The notes beneath the pieces are model-generated. The model was not told the DNA's origin. It searched no databases and saw nothing but the letters and a program-made list of their open reading frames with translations. A stretch of DNA of 19,366 nt from Desulfarculaceae bacterium (GTDB lineage: Bacteria > Desulfobacterota > Desulfobacteria > Desulfobacterales > Desulfobacteraceae), in the NCBI GenBank assembly GCA_021737205.1, contig JAIPEK010000008.1, positions 1 to 19,366 of the forward strand, in the 5' to 3' direction. A program made the position numbers and the translations under genes. Shown piece by piece: positions 6,325 through 13,502 of this stretch. Each line of letters opens with the position of its first letter. Position 1 is the first letter of the stretch.

Positions 6325-6872
6325 GTCTCCTCCGGTGAACCCGGGTTGTATGTCCGGATGATGATGTCGGCCAGCAAAAGGGACACCATCAGTACCTTTT
6401 GGGGGGAAATAGGGAAGTCCGCCGCATCCGACTCAAAATCCCCCACGATATGGCAGTTCCCGATTTTTCTTGTACGGATACAGGTCAGGTTTTCCCCGGC
6501 GATGCCGGAGGCAGACACCACATGCCGGCCGGATTCGGCCATGGTTTCCACGAACATTTGTTTGTCCGACAGGGTGTCCATGCCTTCCACCACGCAGTCA
6601 CAGTCATCGAACCGGGAAACGGCGCAGGAGCGGTCGATTTTTTCCTCTACACATTCCACTGTAAGATCCGGGTTGATACGGAGCAGGTTTCTTTTCAGCA
6701 TCCGGGTTTTGAGCCCGCCCACCTGGTCCGGGAAATAGTACTGCCGGTTCAGGTTGCACAATTCCACCCGGTCAAAGTCTACGATCCTGAGCTTTTCCGC
6801 CCCGGCCCTGGCCAGGAGTGCGGCCACGTTGGACCCGATTCCGCCGACACCGGCAATGCCGATCCTGATCAC
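6321..6872 (-). CDS. thiF: ThiS adenylyltransferase, short ThiF family
   Basis: Activates the C terminus of ThiS as acyl-adenylate for thiazole sulfur transfer. The 183-residue E1-like protein has the nucleotide-binding glycine loop at residues 8-13 (GVGGIG), the acidic strand IVDFDRVELCNLNRQ (30-44), the ATP-site Lys55 in GGLKTRML and Asp99 in VVEGMDT. It is much shorter than E. coli ThiF (~250 residues) and lacks a CxxC zinc pair and the C-terminal domain with the sulfur-transfer cysteine, as in the compact ThiF class of anaerobes. Start is GTG, overlapping the thiH stop (GTGA); the end overlaps the next gene by 4 nt. Confidence 0.9.
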   Translation of the reverse strand: MIRIGIAGVGGIGSNVAALLARAGAEKLRIVDFDRVELCNLNRQYYFPDQVGGLKTRMLKRNLLRINPDLTVECVEEKIDRSCAVSRFDDCDCVVEGMDTLSDKQMFVETMAESGRHVVSASGIAGENLTCIRTRKIGNCHIVGDFESDAADFPISPQKVLMVSLLLADIIIRTYNPGSPEET

Positions 6873-7987
6873 GGCGACACCTGCAGGGGCTCCCAGTCCT
6901 TGAATACAGGCTGGTACCCGTTTTGCCGGATCATCTCTTCCACTTCGTCCACGCTCCTTTTGTCGGTGATTTCAAACTGGGGGGTTTCGCTCTTGTCCTG
7001 TTCCGCATACCCGCCCACTTCGGTTTTCGATCCCGCGGACAACCGGGTGGCGCCCAGGTGAACCAGCCGGTCCCTCAAAAAAGCGGGTTCCCTTGTGGAG
7101 ACCGTGATTCCCGCTTTGGGCAGAAACAGGCGCAGGGCGGTCATGAACTGGACAAGAGTTCTGTCATCCAGCGGGTGATCCGGTGCCGCGCATCCGGCAG
7201 CCTTTCTCATCCTGGGAAGGGAGACCGAGATCTCCACGGAGGGGTATTCGGTTTGCAGATATCCGGCATGCAGGCCCGTGAAAAAAGCCTCCTTGCGGAC
7301 CGGTGCAAGACCGAAAAGGGCGCCGATGTTGACGGATCGAAAGCCCGCCCTGCAGGCCCGCTCCGGGGTGGAAAGCCGGTATTGAAAGTCGGCTTTTCTG
7401 CCGCCCGGGTGCACATTTTGATAAATCCGGCGGTCATATACTTCCTGGTACACGGTCAACGAGTCCGCCCCTGCCTGAACCAGGCGCCGGTAGTCCTGTT
7501 CATCCACAGGATAGACCTCAAGGCCTGTGGAGGCGAAATGCTTTGAAAGGATTCCCACTGCTTCTTCCAGATAGGAGACAGGGCTGTTGACCGGGTCTTC
7601 TCCGGTGAGCACCAGGATATGACGGATCCCGGATTTTTTGATGATCCGGGCCTGTGTATCGATCTCCCGTGCGGAAAGCTTTTTACGCTCCAACCGGTTG
7701 CGGGTGTTGAACCCGCAGTACGTGCAGCGGTTGGTGCAAAAATCGGAGATATACAGCGGCGCAAAAAGCTGGATGATTCTGCCGAAATGCCGGAGGGTCA
7801 TCTCCCTTGCCTTTTGGGCCATTTCTTCGATATGATTTTCCGCCCTCGGGGAAATCAGGGTCAGAAAATCGAATATCCCGGGTCTGTCCTTTTCAATGGC
7901 AAGGCGTACGTCATTGTCCGTGATCCTGTTGAAATATCCTTCAAAATCGAAGGATTCAAATTCTTTTGCTCTATCAAAGAACGTCAT
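6869..7987 (-). CDS. thiH: 2-iminoacetate synthase ThiH (radical SAM tyrosine lyase)
   Basis: Cleaves tyrosine to dehydroglycine (2-iminoacetate) plus p-cresol for thiazole formation; oxygen-sensitive, in contrast to ThiO. From the ATG at 7987 the protein has 372 residues, normal for ThiH. Radical-SAM motif CTNRCTYCGF (Cys84, 88, 91) is followed by HILVLTGEDP, GLEVYPVDEQDYRRLVQAGADSLTVYQEVYD, VHPGGRKADFQYRLSTPERACRAGF and VEISVSLPRMR, all family-typical. A longer frame begins at a TTG at 8038, but this would add proline-rich residues inside the thiG frame; the ATG overlaps thiG by 14 nt, which suits translational coupling. Confidence 0.93.
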   Translation of the reverse strand: MTFFDRAKEFESFDFEGYFNRITDNDVRLAIEKDRPGIFDFLTLISPRAENHIEEMAQKAREMTLRHFGRIIQLFAPLYISDFCTNRCTYCGFNTRNRLERKKLSAREIDTQARIIKKSGIRHILVLTGEDPVNSPVSYLEEAVGILSKHFASTGLEVYPVDEQDYRRLVQAGADSLTVYQEVYDRRIYQNVHPGGRKADFQYRLSTPERACRAGFRSVNIGALFGLAPVRKEAFFTGLHAGYLQTEYPSVEISVSLPRMRKAAGCAAPDHPLDDRTLVQFMTALRLFLPKAGITVSTREPAFLRDRLVHLGATRLSAGSKTEVGGYAEQDKSETPQFEITDKRSVDEVEEMIRQNGYQPVFKDWEPLQVSP

Positions 7988-8759
7988 GGCACTCGTCCAG
8001 GAATCCGGTAAGGGGAGAGGAAGCGCTGGCGCTGTCAAGGGCTTCCGGCATGCGGTTCAGAAACGCTTTTCTGCCGGCCCGTACCGCAAGGGAAAACGCC
8101 TCTGCCATGCCGGCGGGGTCTGCGCTTGTGGCGATGGCCGTGTTTACCAGCACGGCATCCGCGCCCATCTCCATGGCTTCGGCTGCGTGGGAGGGCCTGC
8201 CGATCCCGGCATCCACCACAACCGGCACGCGGCTTGCCTCGATGATGATGGCGATCATTTCCTTGTTTTCAAGCCCGCGGTTGGAGCCGATGGGGGAGCC
8301 TAAGGGCATCACCGCTGCCGCACCTGCCTTTTCAAGCGCTTTTGCCGCAGGCGGGTCCGGCGTCATGTACGGGAGCGGTGTAAACCCGCGATCGGCGAGC
8401 ATACGGGTGGCTTTCACGGTTTCGGCATTGTCCGGCAGAAGGTGGGTCATATCCCGGATCACCTCGATTTTGACAAGGTCGCCGCATCCGGCGGCACGGG
8501 CGATTTCAGCGATCCGGACCGCCTCTTCCGCGGTTCTCGCGCCCGAGGTGTTGGGAAGAAGGGTCACGGTTTCAGGGATATAGTCGAGGATGTTGTTCTG
8601 TTTTCCCTGCCGGTCCACCCGTCTCAGCGCCACGGTGATCATTTCGGAGCCGCTTTTTTCAAGGACTTTGGGGATGTGGGAGGGGGTTGAAAATTTCCCT
8701 GTTCCAGTAAACAGGCGGCTTGCAAATTCCATCTGTCCGATCTTCAGTGTATCCGCCAT
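7974..8759 (-). CDS. thiG: Thiazole synthase ThiG
   Basis: Condenses 1-deoxyxylulose 5-phosphate, ThiS thiocarboxylate and dehydroglycine into the thiazole phosphate. The 261-residue barrel shows RLFTGTGKF, MITVALRRVD, LLPNTSGARTAEEAVRIA and LVKIEVI with the Schiff-base Lys97, then PLPYMTPDPPAAKALEKAG, AVMPLGSPIGSNRGL, VPVVVDAGIGRPSHAAEAMEMGADAVLVNTAIA. The ATG follows the thiS stop directly (TAAATG, no spacer), so translation is probably coupled. Forms a complex with ThiS and works with ThiH from the same operon. Confidence 0.97.
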   Translation of the reverse strand: MADTLKIGQMEFASRLFTGTGKFSTPSHIPKVLEKSGSEMITVALRRVDRQGKQNNILDYIPETVTLLPNTSGARTAEEAVRIAEIARAAGCGDLVKIEVIRDMTHLLPDNAETVKATRMLADRGFTPLPYMTPDPPAAKALEKAGAAAVMPLGSPIGSNRGLENKEMIAIIIEASRVPVVVDAGIGRPSHAAEAMEMGADAVLVNTAIATSADPAGMAEAFSLAVRAGRKAFLNRMPEALDSASASSPLTGFLDECHDVL

Positions 8760-8957
8760 TTATCCACCCCCAACGAAGCGCACCAGTTCGACGCGGTCTT
8801 CGTTTTTCAGCCGGAAGGCGGCACGGTTTTGTTTTTTCACGATTTCCCGGTTCACTTCAGCCACAACCGAGTCGGGGTTCAGTTCCTGTTGAGCTATCAG
8901 TTGTTCAAGTGTGGAACACTCGGTTTGACAGTGTTCTCCGTTGACAATTAAACGCAT
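8760..8957 (-). CDS. thiS: Sulfur carrier protein ThiS
   Basis: A 65-residue ubiquitin-fold protein (MRLIVNGEHCQ, LIAQQELNPDSVVAEVNREIV, EDRVELVRFVGGG) ending in the Gly-Gly needed for adenylation by ThiF and thiocarboxylation. First gene of the thiamin operon; GGAGG lies 5-6 nt before its ATG, about 150 nt downstream of the TPP riboswitch aptamer, so its ribosome binding site is the natural target of riboswitch control. Confidence 0.95.
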   Translation of the reverse strand: MRLIVNGEHCQTECSTLEQLIAQQELNPDSVVAEVNREIVKKQNRAAFRLKNEDRVELVRFVGGG

Positions 8958-9006
8958 TCATTCCTCCTGCAGGGTGCATGTTTGAAAGGCCGGGCCGCTC
9001 AGCCCG

Positions 9007-9031
9007 AAGAATCAAAACACCCTTGAGTGTT
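9007..9031 (-). terminator. Possible riboswitch-controlled terminator hairpin
   Basis: On the minus strand AACAC (9031-9027), loop TCAAGG, GTGTT (9020-9016), then TTGATTCTT. The stem is short and the U-run interrupted, so this is only a candidate expression platform. A second small stem (cgggc/gcccg, about 8992-9007) follows just before the thiS ribosome binding site and may be an alternative. Confidence 0.3.
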
Positions 9032-9107
9032 CTTTGAAGAAAGAATACCGGTGGAAACGGAAACGGATTGTGTACGGGATTTTTAAACAGAATTGCATTT
9101 GGATGTC

Positions 9108-9190
9108 CACTTCCCTCCGCCGGTATTACCCGTATCAGGTTCAAAGGGATCGAGACCGTGTCTCATCTCAGCCGAAATCGGCACCCCCAG
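9108..9190 (-). promoter_or_regulatory. TPP riboswitch (THI element)
   Basis: Read on the minus strand the leader has the aptamer blocks in order: GGGGGTGCC, GGCTGAGATGAGA, GATCCCTTTGAACCTGAT, ACGGGTAATACCGGCG and GAGGGAAGTGG. The CTGAGA, CCTGAT, GGTAAT and GCGNAGGGAA cores are intact. Binding of thiamin diphosphate should reduce expression of thiS-G-H-F-D2E (and probably thiC). Confidence 0.97.
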
Positions 9191-9205
9191 TGATATATTT
9201 GGCGC

Positions 9206-9235
9206 AGTATAAACAGGGCCCAGTGAAAAAGTCAA
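9206..9235 (-). promoter_or_regulatory. sigma70-type promoter of the thi operon
   Basis: TTGACT (9235-9230) and TATACT (9211-9206), 18 nt apart on the minus strand, each five of six to consensus. The predicted start near 9199 is just upstream of the aptamer at 9190. Confidence 0.7.
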
Positions 9236-9341
9236 CCCTTAAGTTCGCTTTTCTCAATCACTTCTATATATGCTTTTAATTCATATCTACGAATTCTCCG
9301 TCTCATCCCTTTGGAGAAATCGGTTTGCTGGTACATAAAAC

Positions 9342-9502
9342 TATGAAAGACTGTGCTATTTTCCCGGCATCAGTCAAACCGGTGGTACCTTCCGCTCATT
9401 CTCGCAGCCCGTCCTGGGCTGCTCCGAGGCAAATGTCGGAACCGGTCACATCCTGTGCCCGGTAACCGACCGACATTTGAAACCGCTTCCAGGTACCACC
9501 GG
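9342..9502 (+). repeat. Palindromic element E (second family) with shared edge motif
   Basis: Edge motif at 9342-9373 (tatgaaagactgtgctattt, then tcccggcatcag), followed by a palindrome whose ends ccggtggtacct (9379-9390) and aggtaccaccgg (9491-9502) are a perfect 12 bp inverted repeat. Inside are two hairpins: gcagccc/gggctgc (9404-9410 with 9416-9422) and caaatgtcgg/ccgacatttg (9430-9439 with 9470-9479). The inside sequence is unlike copies A-D. Confidence 0.8.
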
Positions 9503-9590
9503 ATTGCCTGCTGCCTCTGACCGGGGGTTTTATGCTACATTGTGTCTGTCAGTAAATGACCGGTATATGAAATTTTAGATTTTCGTCAAG

Positions 9591-9926
9591 CGGTTCGTTG
9601 GCAATACTTTGCAAGCAGGCCCGAAAGCGGATCCCCTTCCCTGTACATTGAGAACCGGAGGGGGTACAATTTGCCCTCATGGAGGGCGGCAAAACCGCAA
9701 ACTGTTTGAGGACCGACCGGACCGCAGTTTTTGCGGTTTCGCCCGTAATGAGGGCAAATTCCCCCGCAGGTTCGGCGTACAGGGAAGGGGAGCCGCTTGA
9801 AGGGCCGGGGTCCAACAACCCCCGGCCTGATTCTCGTGGAAGAGGACAGGACATCAGTATCCTTGGAAAAATTCTGAAGAGTTTGGAAGGCCGAAGGCTG
9901 AAACGGTTCGGCTGATGCCGGGAAAA
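9591..9926 (+). repeat. Palindromic element, copy B, with flank module and inverted edge motif
   Basis: Core 9616-9808 (193 bp), same orientation as copy A and differing from it at 9 positions; 9640-9774 is identical to 3596-3730. The left 25 bp flank is also shared with A. The right flank 9809-9910 matches, inverted, the left flank of copy D, ending in ggctgatgccgggaa (9910-9924), the inverse of the edge motif. Confidence 0.85.
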
Positions 9927-9936
9927 AAATTGGTCG

Positions 9937-9965
9937 TTGACAGATGGAAAAAAAGTGAGTAAGTT
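9937..9965 (+). promoter_or_regulatory. Candidate promoter of the tetR/acyl-CoA synthetase operon
   Basis: A perfect -35 box TTGACA at 9937-9942; 17 nt later lies TAAGTT, a weak -10 match, and a slightly better TTTACT lies 4 nt further on. Either -10 falls inside the operator at 9958-9974. Confidence 0.5.
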
Positions 9966-9974
9966 TTACTTACT
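9958..9974 (+). promoter_or_regulatory. Palindromic operator, probably for the TetR protein
   Basis: Perfect inverted repeat agtaagt-ttt-acttact, about 60 nt before the tetR start and overlapping the likely -10 region. Size and symmetry fit a TetR-family dimer site, so repression of its own operon is the simplest reading. Confidence 0.6.
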
Positions 9975-10032
9975 TATGTATTCGGGTTGAACACCCGGAT
10001 GAATCAAACATTATACCGGCAGGGAAAGGCAA

Positions 10033-10623
10033 ATGAAAGAGAAAAAAAACGGTCCGCCCGGACGCACCAAAATCATGAAGGCGCTGTCCGCCCTGATCAA
10101 ACAGAAGGATTTCCATTCCATCACCACCGCTGAAATCGCGTTTCAGGCCGGGGTGACCGAAGGGCTTATCTATAAATATTTCAAGGACAAACGGGATCTT
10201 CTGTACACGGTGCTTGAAGAGTATTTTGAAGCGTTCCGGGAGTATATCAAAAAAGAGGTGGCCCAACGGGAGACAAGCATAGAAAAGCTCGAGGTCGTGA
10301 TCCGGGCCAATATCGAATCCTGGTCGGCCAACCGGGTTTTCGCGCGGATTCTGCTTCTGGAGGTGAGAAGTTCCCCGGATTATTACAAAAGCCGGGCGTA
10401 TGAGCTTGTAAAAAAGTACTATCGAACCATTGTACAAATCATAGAAGACGGCATGGAAAAGGGAGAGATAAGGAGGGACATCAAACCGGAGGTCCTGACA
10501 AAGACAATACTGGGGGCAATCGAGCACTCATGCCTGGGGGACATTATATTTGAAAGAACCATCGATGCGGACCTTATCTGCGACAATATATGTAAAACGG
10601 TTTTCAAGGGAGTGATGCCATGA
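10033..10623 (+). CDS. TetR/AcrR-family transcriptional regulator
   Basis: A 196-residue DNA-binding repressor. Residues ~10-57 form the helix-turn-helix (GRTKIMKALSALIKQKDFHS, then ITTAEIAFQAGVTEGLIYKYF, KDKRDLLYTVL); residues ~60-190 form the variable ligand-binding and dimer domain, rich in charged helices. The start follows AGGGAAAGGCAA. The stop overlaps the start of the acyl-CoA synthetase by 4 nt (ATGA), so both are one transcript and the regulator probably senses an acid, acyl-CoA or related metabolite of that enzyme. The ligand cannot be read from sequence. Confidence 0.93.
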   Translation: MKEKKNGPPGRTKIMKALSALIKQKDFHSITTAEIAFQAGVTEGLIYKYFKDKRDLLYTVLEEYFEAFREYIKKEVAQRETSIEKLEVVIRANIESWSANRVFARILLLEVRSSPDYYKSRAYELVKKYYRTIVQIIEDGMEKGEIRRDIKPEVLTKTILGAIEHSCLGDIIFERTIDADLICDNICKTVFKGVMP

Positions 10624-12815
10624 ACAGGGACGAATTGATCCGGCAGGCGATCCGGAAAAGTACACAATCCGGCGGGAACCGGATTCTGGAACACGAGGCG
10701 AAACAGATACTGCAGCAGTACGGAGTGAACGTGGTGGCGGAAGAGACGGCAAAAGACCCGGATGAGGCTGGGAACAAGGCGGCCGGTATCGGTTTTCCGG
10801 TGGTGCTCAAAGCCATTACGGAGTCAGCCTCGCACAAGACCGAGAAGGGATTGGTAAAAATCGGGCTTACGGATGAAAAAGCGGTGAGGCAGGCGGCTTG
10901 CGATATTGTGGAAAACTGCGGGGAGAATGTGGAAATGTTTCTGGTGCAGCCGATGGTAGAAGGGCGCCGGGAATTCGTTGCCGGACTCTCCACAGACCCG
11001 CAGTTCGGCCCCGTGGTCATGCTGGGACTCGGCGGGATTTTCACCGAAGCCCTGAACGATGTATCGTTCCGGGTGGCGCCGCTCAAAGAACCTGATGCAG
11101 TCTCCATGATGGACGAGCTTTCCTCAAAAGCCCTTTTCAGGGATTTCAGGGGAGAGAAGGCGGCGGACACCGAGGCGGTCAAAAAGATCCTTCTCGCCTT
11201 GTCCGATCTGGCTCTCCAATATCCGGCCATCAAAGAGATCGACATTAATCCCTTTATCCTAGGCCCGGACGGTACCGTCACCGTGGTGGACGCCCTGATG
11301 GTTACGGGCGAGAAGATGGATTCGCCCTTTCGGGCCCCCTCGGTGGACATGCGGATTCTGCGGTCGTGTTTCTATCCCGAATCCATCGCTTTTGTGGGGG
11401 CATCTTCCACGCTGGGAAAATGGGGGCATTTCATGGTGACCAACACCATCGGCGGGGGATACCAAGGGAAAATTTATCTTGTGAATCCCAAGGGCGGAAC
11501 CATCGCCGGGCGACAGGCATACCGATCCGTTATCGATATTGAAGGGCCGGTGGACCTGGCCGTGGTCACGGTGCCGGCACAACGGGTGGCCGGCATTGTG
11601 CCGGAACTTGAGCAAAAAGGCATCAAGGGAATGCTCGTGATCACGTCCGGGTTCCGGGAGATCGGGGCAGAAGGGGCGAGGCTTGAAGAAGAACTGGTGA
11701 AGGAAGCCCATGCGGCAGGGATACTCGTGCTCGGCCCCAATACCATGGGTATCTGCAATCCCCACATCAATCTTTTCTGTACCGGGACAAAGGTCCAGCC
11801 CACAGCCGGCTCCACCGCACTTGTCTGCCAGTCCGGGAATCTCGGGACCCAGCTTCTGGTCTTTGCCGAGCAGCAGGGTATCGGTATAAGGGCATTTTCC
11901 GGTTCCGGCAACGAGGCCATGGTTACCATAGAGGATTACATGGAGGCGTTTGAAAATGACGATGAAACCCGGACCGTGGTGCTGTACATCGAGAGTGTCA
12001 AGGACGGCAGGCGGTTTGTACAGGGAGCGGAACGGGTCTCAGGGAAAAAACCGGTGATCGTGCTCAACGGCGGGCGGACCGTGTCCGGCAACAAGGCGGC
12101 GGCAAGTCATTCAGGCGCTCTGGCCTCGGATGCAAAGGTGTTTTCCGCCGCACTGAAACAGGCCGGTGTTATTGAAGTGGATCATACCATGGATCTTCTG
12201 GATTATTCCGCGGTGTTCTCTTCCCTGCCTCTGCCCAGGGGCAGCCGGGTGGCGATCATGACCCTGGGCGGTGGCTGGGGAGTCGTGACCACGGATCTGT
12301 GCAGTGAACACGGGCTCGAGGTACCCCAACTGTCCGATGCCATCAAGGAGAAGCTGGACGGCCTTCTTCCTTCCTACTGGAGCCGGGAGAATCCGGTGGA
12401 CATTGTGGGCGAGCGGGATGAAGAGATCCCGGTTGTCGCTTCGGAAGAGCTTTTGAAGTGGGACGGGTGCGATGCATTGATCCATCTCGGGATTCACGGT
12501 CAGCGGCTTCTGGGGGGGAGGATGCTGGACTCCCTGCTGGGGGCGGACCCTTTGTATACCCGAGAGCAGATTGAATCGTTCAAGGAAGCGGTGGCCGGAA
12601 GGGAGGAACGATACATCGAACACATCGTCCGCCTTACGGAAAAATATGAAAAGCCCGTGCTCGGGGTCAGTCTTCTTGTGGATGAAAAAACCAGGAGCCT
12701 TTACCGCATGGATGAGTGCCGGTACAAAGGTGTCTTTTTCCCGTCCCCGGAAAGAGCTGTAAAAGCCCTTTCCGGAATGTGCAGGTATAAAGAGTGGCTG
12801 GACAGCCGAAATTAG
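10620..12815 (+). CDS. ADP-forming acetate/acyl-CoA synthetase, fused with ATP-grasp domain first
   Basis: Interconverts acyl-CoA + ADP + Pi and acid + CoA + ATP. Residues ~1-230 are an ATP-grasp_5 (beta-type) domain: GFPVVLKAITESASHKTEKGLV with His72, the likely equivalent of the beta-domain catalytic His, MLGLGGIFTEAL, and IKEIDINPFIL. Residues ~245-375 are a CoA-binding Rossmann domain (SIAFVGASSTLGKWGH, LVNPKGG, GPNTMGICN). Residues ~395-600 are the ligase-type domain with GNKAAASHSGALASD, where His497 should be the phosphorylated histidine. Order is beta then alpha, the reverse of PatZ-type fusions, in 731 residues. Substrate could be acetate, another short acid or an aromatic acid; the TetR partner suggests inducible use. 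It overlaps tetR by 4 nt and converges on the next gene, with stops overlapping by 4 bp. Confidence 0.9.
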   Translation: MNRDELIRQAIRKSTQSGGNRILEHEAKQILQQYGVNVVAEETAKDPDEAGNKAAGIGFPVVLKAITESASHKTEKGLVKIGLTDEKAVRQAACDIVENCGENVEMFLVQPMVEGRREFVAGLSTDPQFGPVVMLGLGGIFTEALNDVSFRVAPLKEPDAVSMMDELSSKALFRDFRGEKAADTEAVKKILLALSDLALQYPAIKEIDINPFILGPDGTVTVVDALMVTGEKMDSPFRAPSVDMRILRSCFYPESIAFVGASSTLGKWGHFMVTNTIGGGYQGKIYLVNPKGGTIAGRQAYRSVIDIEGPVDLAVVTVPAQRVAGIVPELEQKGIKGMLVITSGFREIGAEGARLEEELVKEAHAAGILVLGPNTMGICNPHINLFCTGTKVQPTAGSTALVCQSGNLGTQLLVFAEQQGIGIRAFSGSGNEAMVTIEDYMEAFENDDETRTVVLYIESVKDGRRFVQGAERVSGKKPVIVLNGGRTVSGNKAAASHSGALASDAKVFSAALKQAGVIEVDHTMDLLDYSAVFSSLPLPRGSRVAIMTLGGGWGVVTTDLCSEHGLEVPQLSDAIKEKLDGLLPSYWSRENPVDIVGERDEEIPVVASEELLKWDGCDALIHLGIHGQRLLGGRMLDSLLGADPLYTREQIESFKEAVAGREERYIEHIVRLTEKYEKPVLGVSLLVDEKTRSLYRMDECRYKGVFFPSPERAVKALSGMCRYKEWLDSRN

Positions 12816-13330
12816 ATTTTGATGGAAAACATCAGGGCGGCGGAGGATTCGGAAGGATTGGTCAACAGTTCCATATCAACGCCCGGTCCGAGGCGCCGGT
12901 TTAAAGAATCACTGGACATGCCGATTTCCACTTCTTTTTCATCATGATTGTACACGGCATTAACGGATGTATCAAAATGACCGGCCTCGAGAGTAAAGGC
13001 GTTGAATTTCATCCGGGACCCCTGGCAACTGAAATACCGGATACATTGGTTGACAAGCCTGCTGATTTTATGGGTCAGCTCTCCCTTGCCGGACAAGGCG
13101 GGTGCTGACAAAGCATCACCGTCATCATAGTGCAGGATCATTTGTTGTTTGCTCATGTTCCGGGAAAAGGAGATGAGATGATTTCCGTCTGAACCTGCTT
13201 TGTTTCCGTCCCCTTTGTATTCCCCAGCCTTGCCGGCCGGGACCGATAGCAGAACGGAAAAGGTACAAATTAAAAGGATTTTGAAAACATTCCGGCTATT
13301 GAGTCGGTTTATGTGAATGATGCGTTGCAT
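12812..13330 (-). CDS. Small exported protein of unknown function
   Basis: Not recognised. The 172-residue protein has a clear Sec-type signal: basic start (MQRIIHINRLNSRNVFK), hydrophobic core ILLICTFSVLLSVPA, and probable cleavage near residues 35-36 (GKAG/EYK). The mature part is polar with two cysteines five residues apart (CIRYFSC, ~96-102) that could form a disulfide, and ends in alternating hydrophobic residues (AALMFSIKI), which might be a beta strand. AGGGGG precedes the ATG. It lies alone, with its stop inside the end of the acyl-CoA synthetase gene on the opposite strand. Confidence 0.7.
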   Translation of the reverse strand: MQRIIHINRLNSRNVFKILLICTFSVLLSVPAGKAGEYKGDGNKAGSDGNHLISFSRNMSKQQMILHYDDGDALSAPALSGKGELTHKISRLVNQCIRYFSCQGSRMKFNAFTLEAGHFDTSVNAVYNHDEKEVEIGMSSDSLNRRLGPGVDMELLTNPSESSAALMFSIKI

Positions 13331-13469
13331 GATACCCCCTGTTGTTTCCGGTTTTTCCCGTTGTCTTTATACAATAGCAAAAACCGTGCAGAGATAGAAA
13401 AATGACCATGGCGGTGGCTTTCCGGCTGATTGGTTTTTCCGGCCGGCGAAATGTCATCACCCGGGAAGA

Positions 13470-13497
13470 CGATATATCAACAACTGATGATATATCG
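13470..13497 (-). terminator. Hairpin after the EamA gene
   Basis: A 9 bp stem cgatatatc / gatatatcg (13470-13478 with 13489-13497) around a 10-nt loop, 5 bp after the stop of the EamA gene on the minus strand. Only a short pyrimidine stretch follows, so termination is plausible but weak. The two arms contain the self-complementary gatatatc, which could equally be a protein site. Confidence 0.35.
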
Positions 13498-13502
13498 CTA
13501 CT

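Larger units (their letters stand above)
8958..10032. other. 1075 bp gene-free region: thi leader plus composite repeat
   Basis: Holds the thi leader, riboswitch and promoter (9007-9235), an AT-rich stretch with nothing recognised (9236-9341), then a ~590 bp block (9342-9926) with palindrome E, a 90 bp spacer, palindrome B and its flank module, and finally the tetR promoter/operator. Open frames in 9549-9915 are by-products of the palindrome. Confidence 0.8.

Noticed and set aside
6869..8038. Longer thiH start at 8038 (TTG)
   Set aside because: It would overlap thiG by 65 nt and add proline-rich residues absent from the family; the ATG at 7987 gives the normal length.
9549..9915. Open frames of 60-100 codons inside palindrome B, with near-identical versions in A (3565-3756, 3633-3908) and C (14561-14826)
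   Set aside because: They arise in several frames and on both strands from the same repeat, have no ribosome binding site pattern, and the stems vary by base-pair-preserving changes rather than codon-preserving ones.
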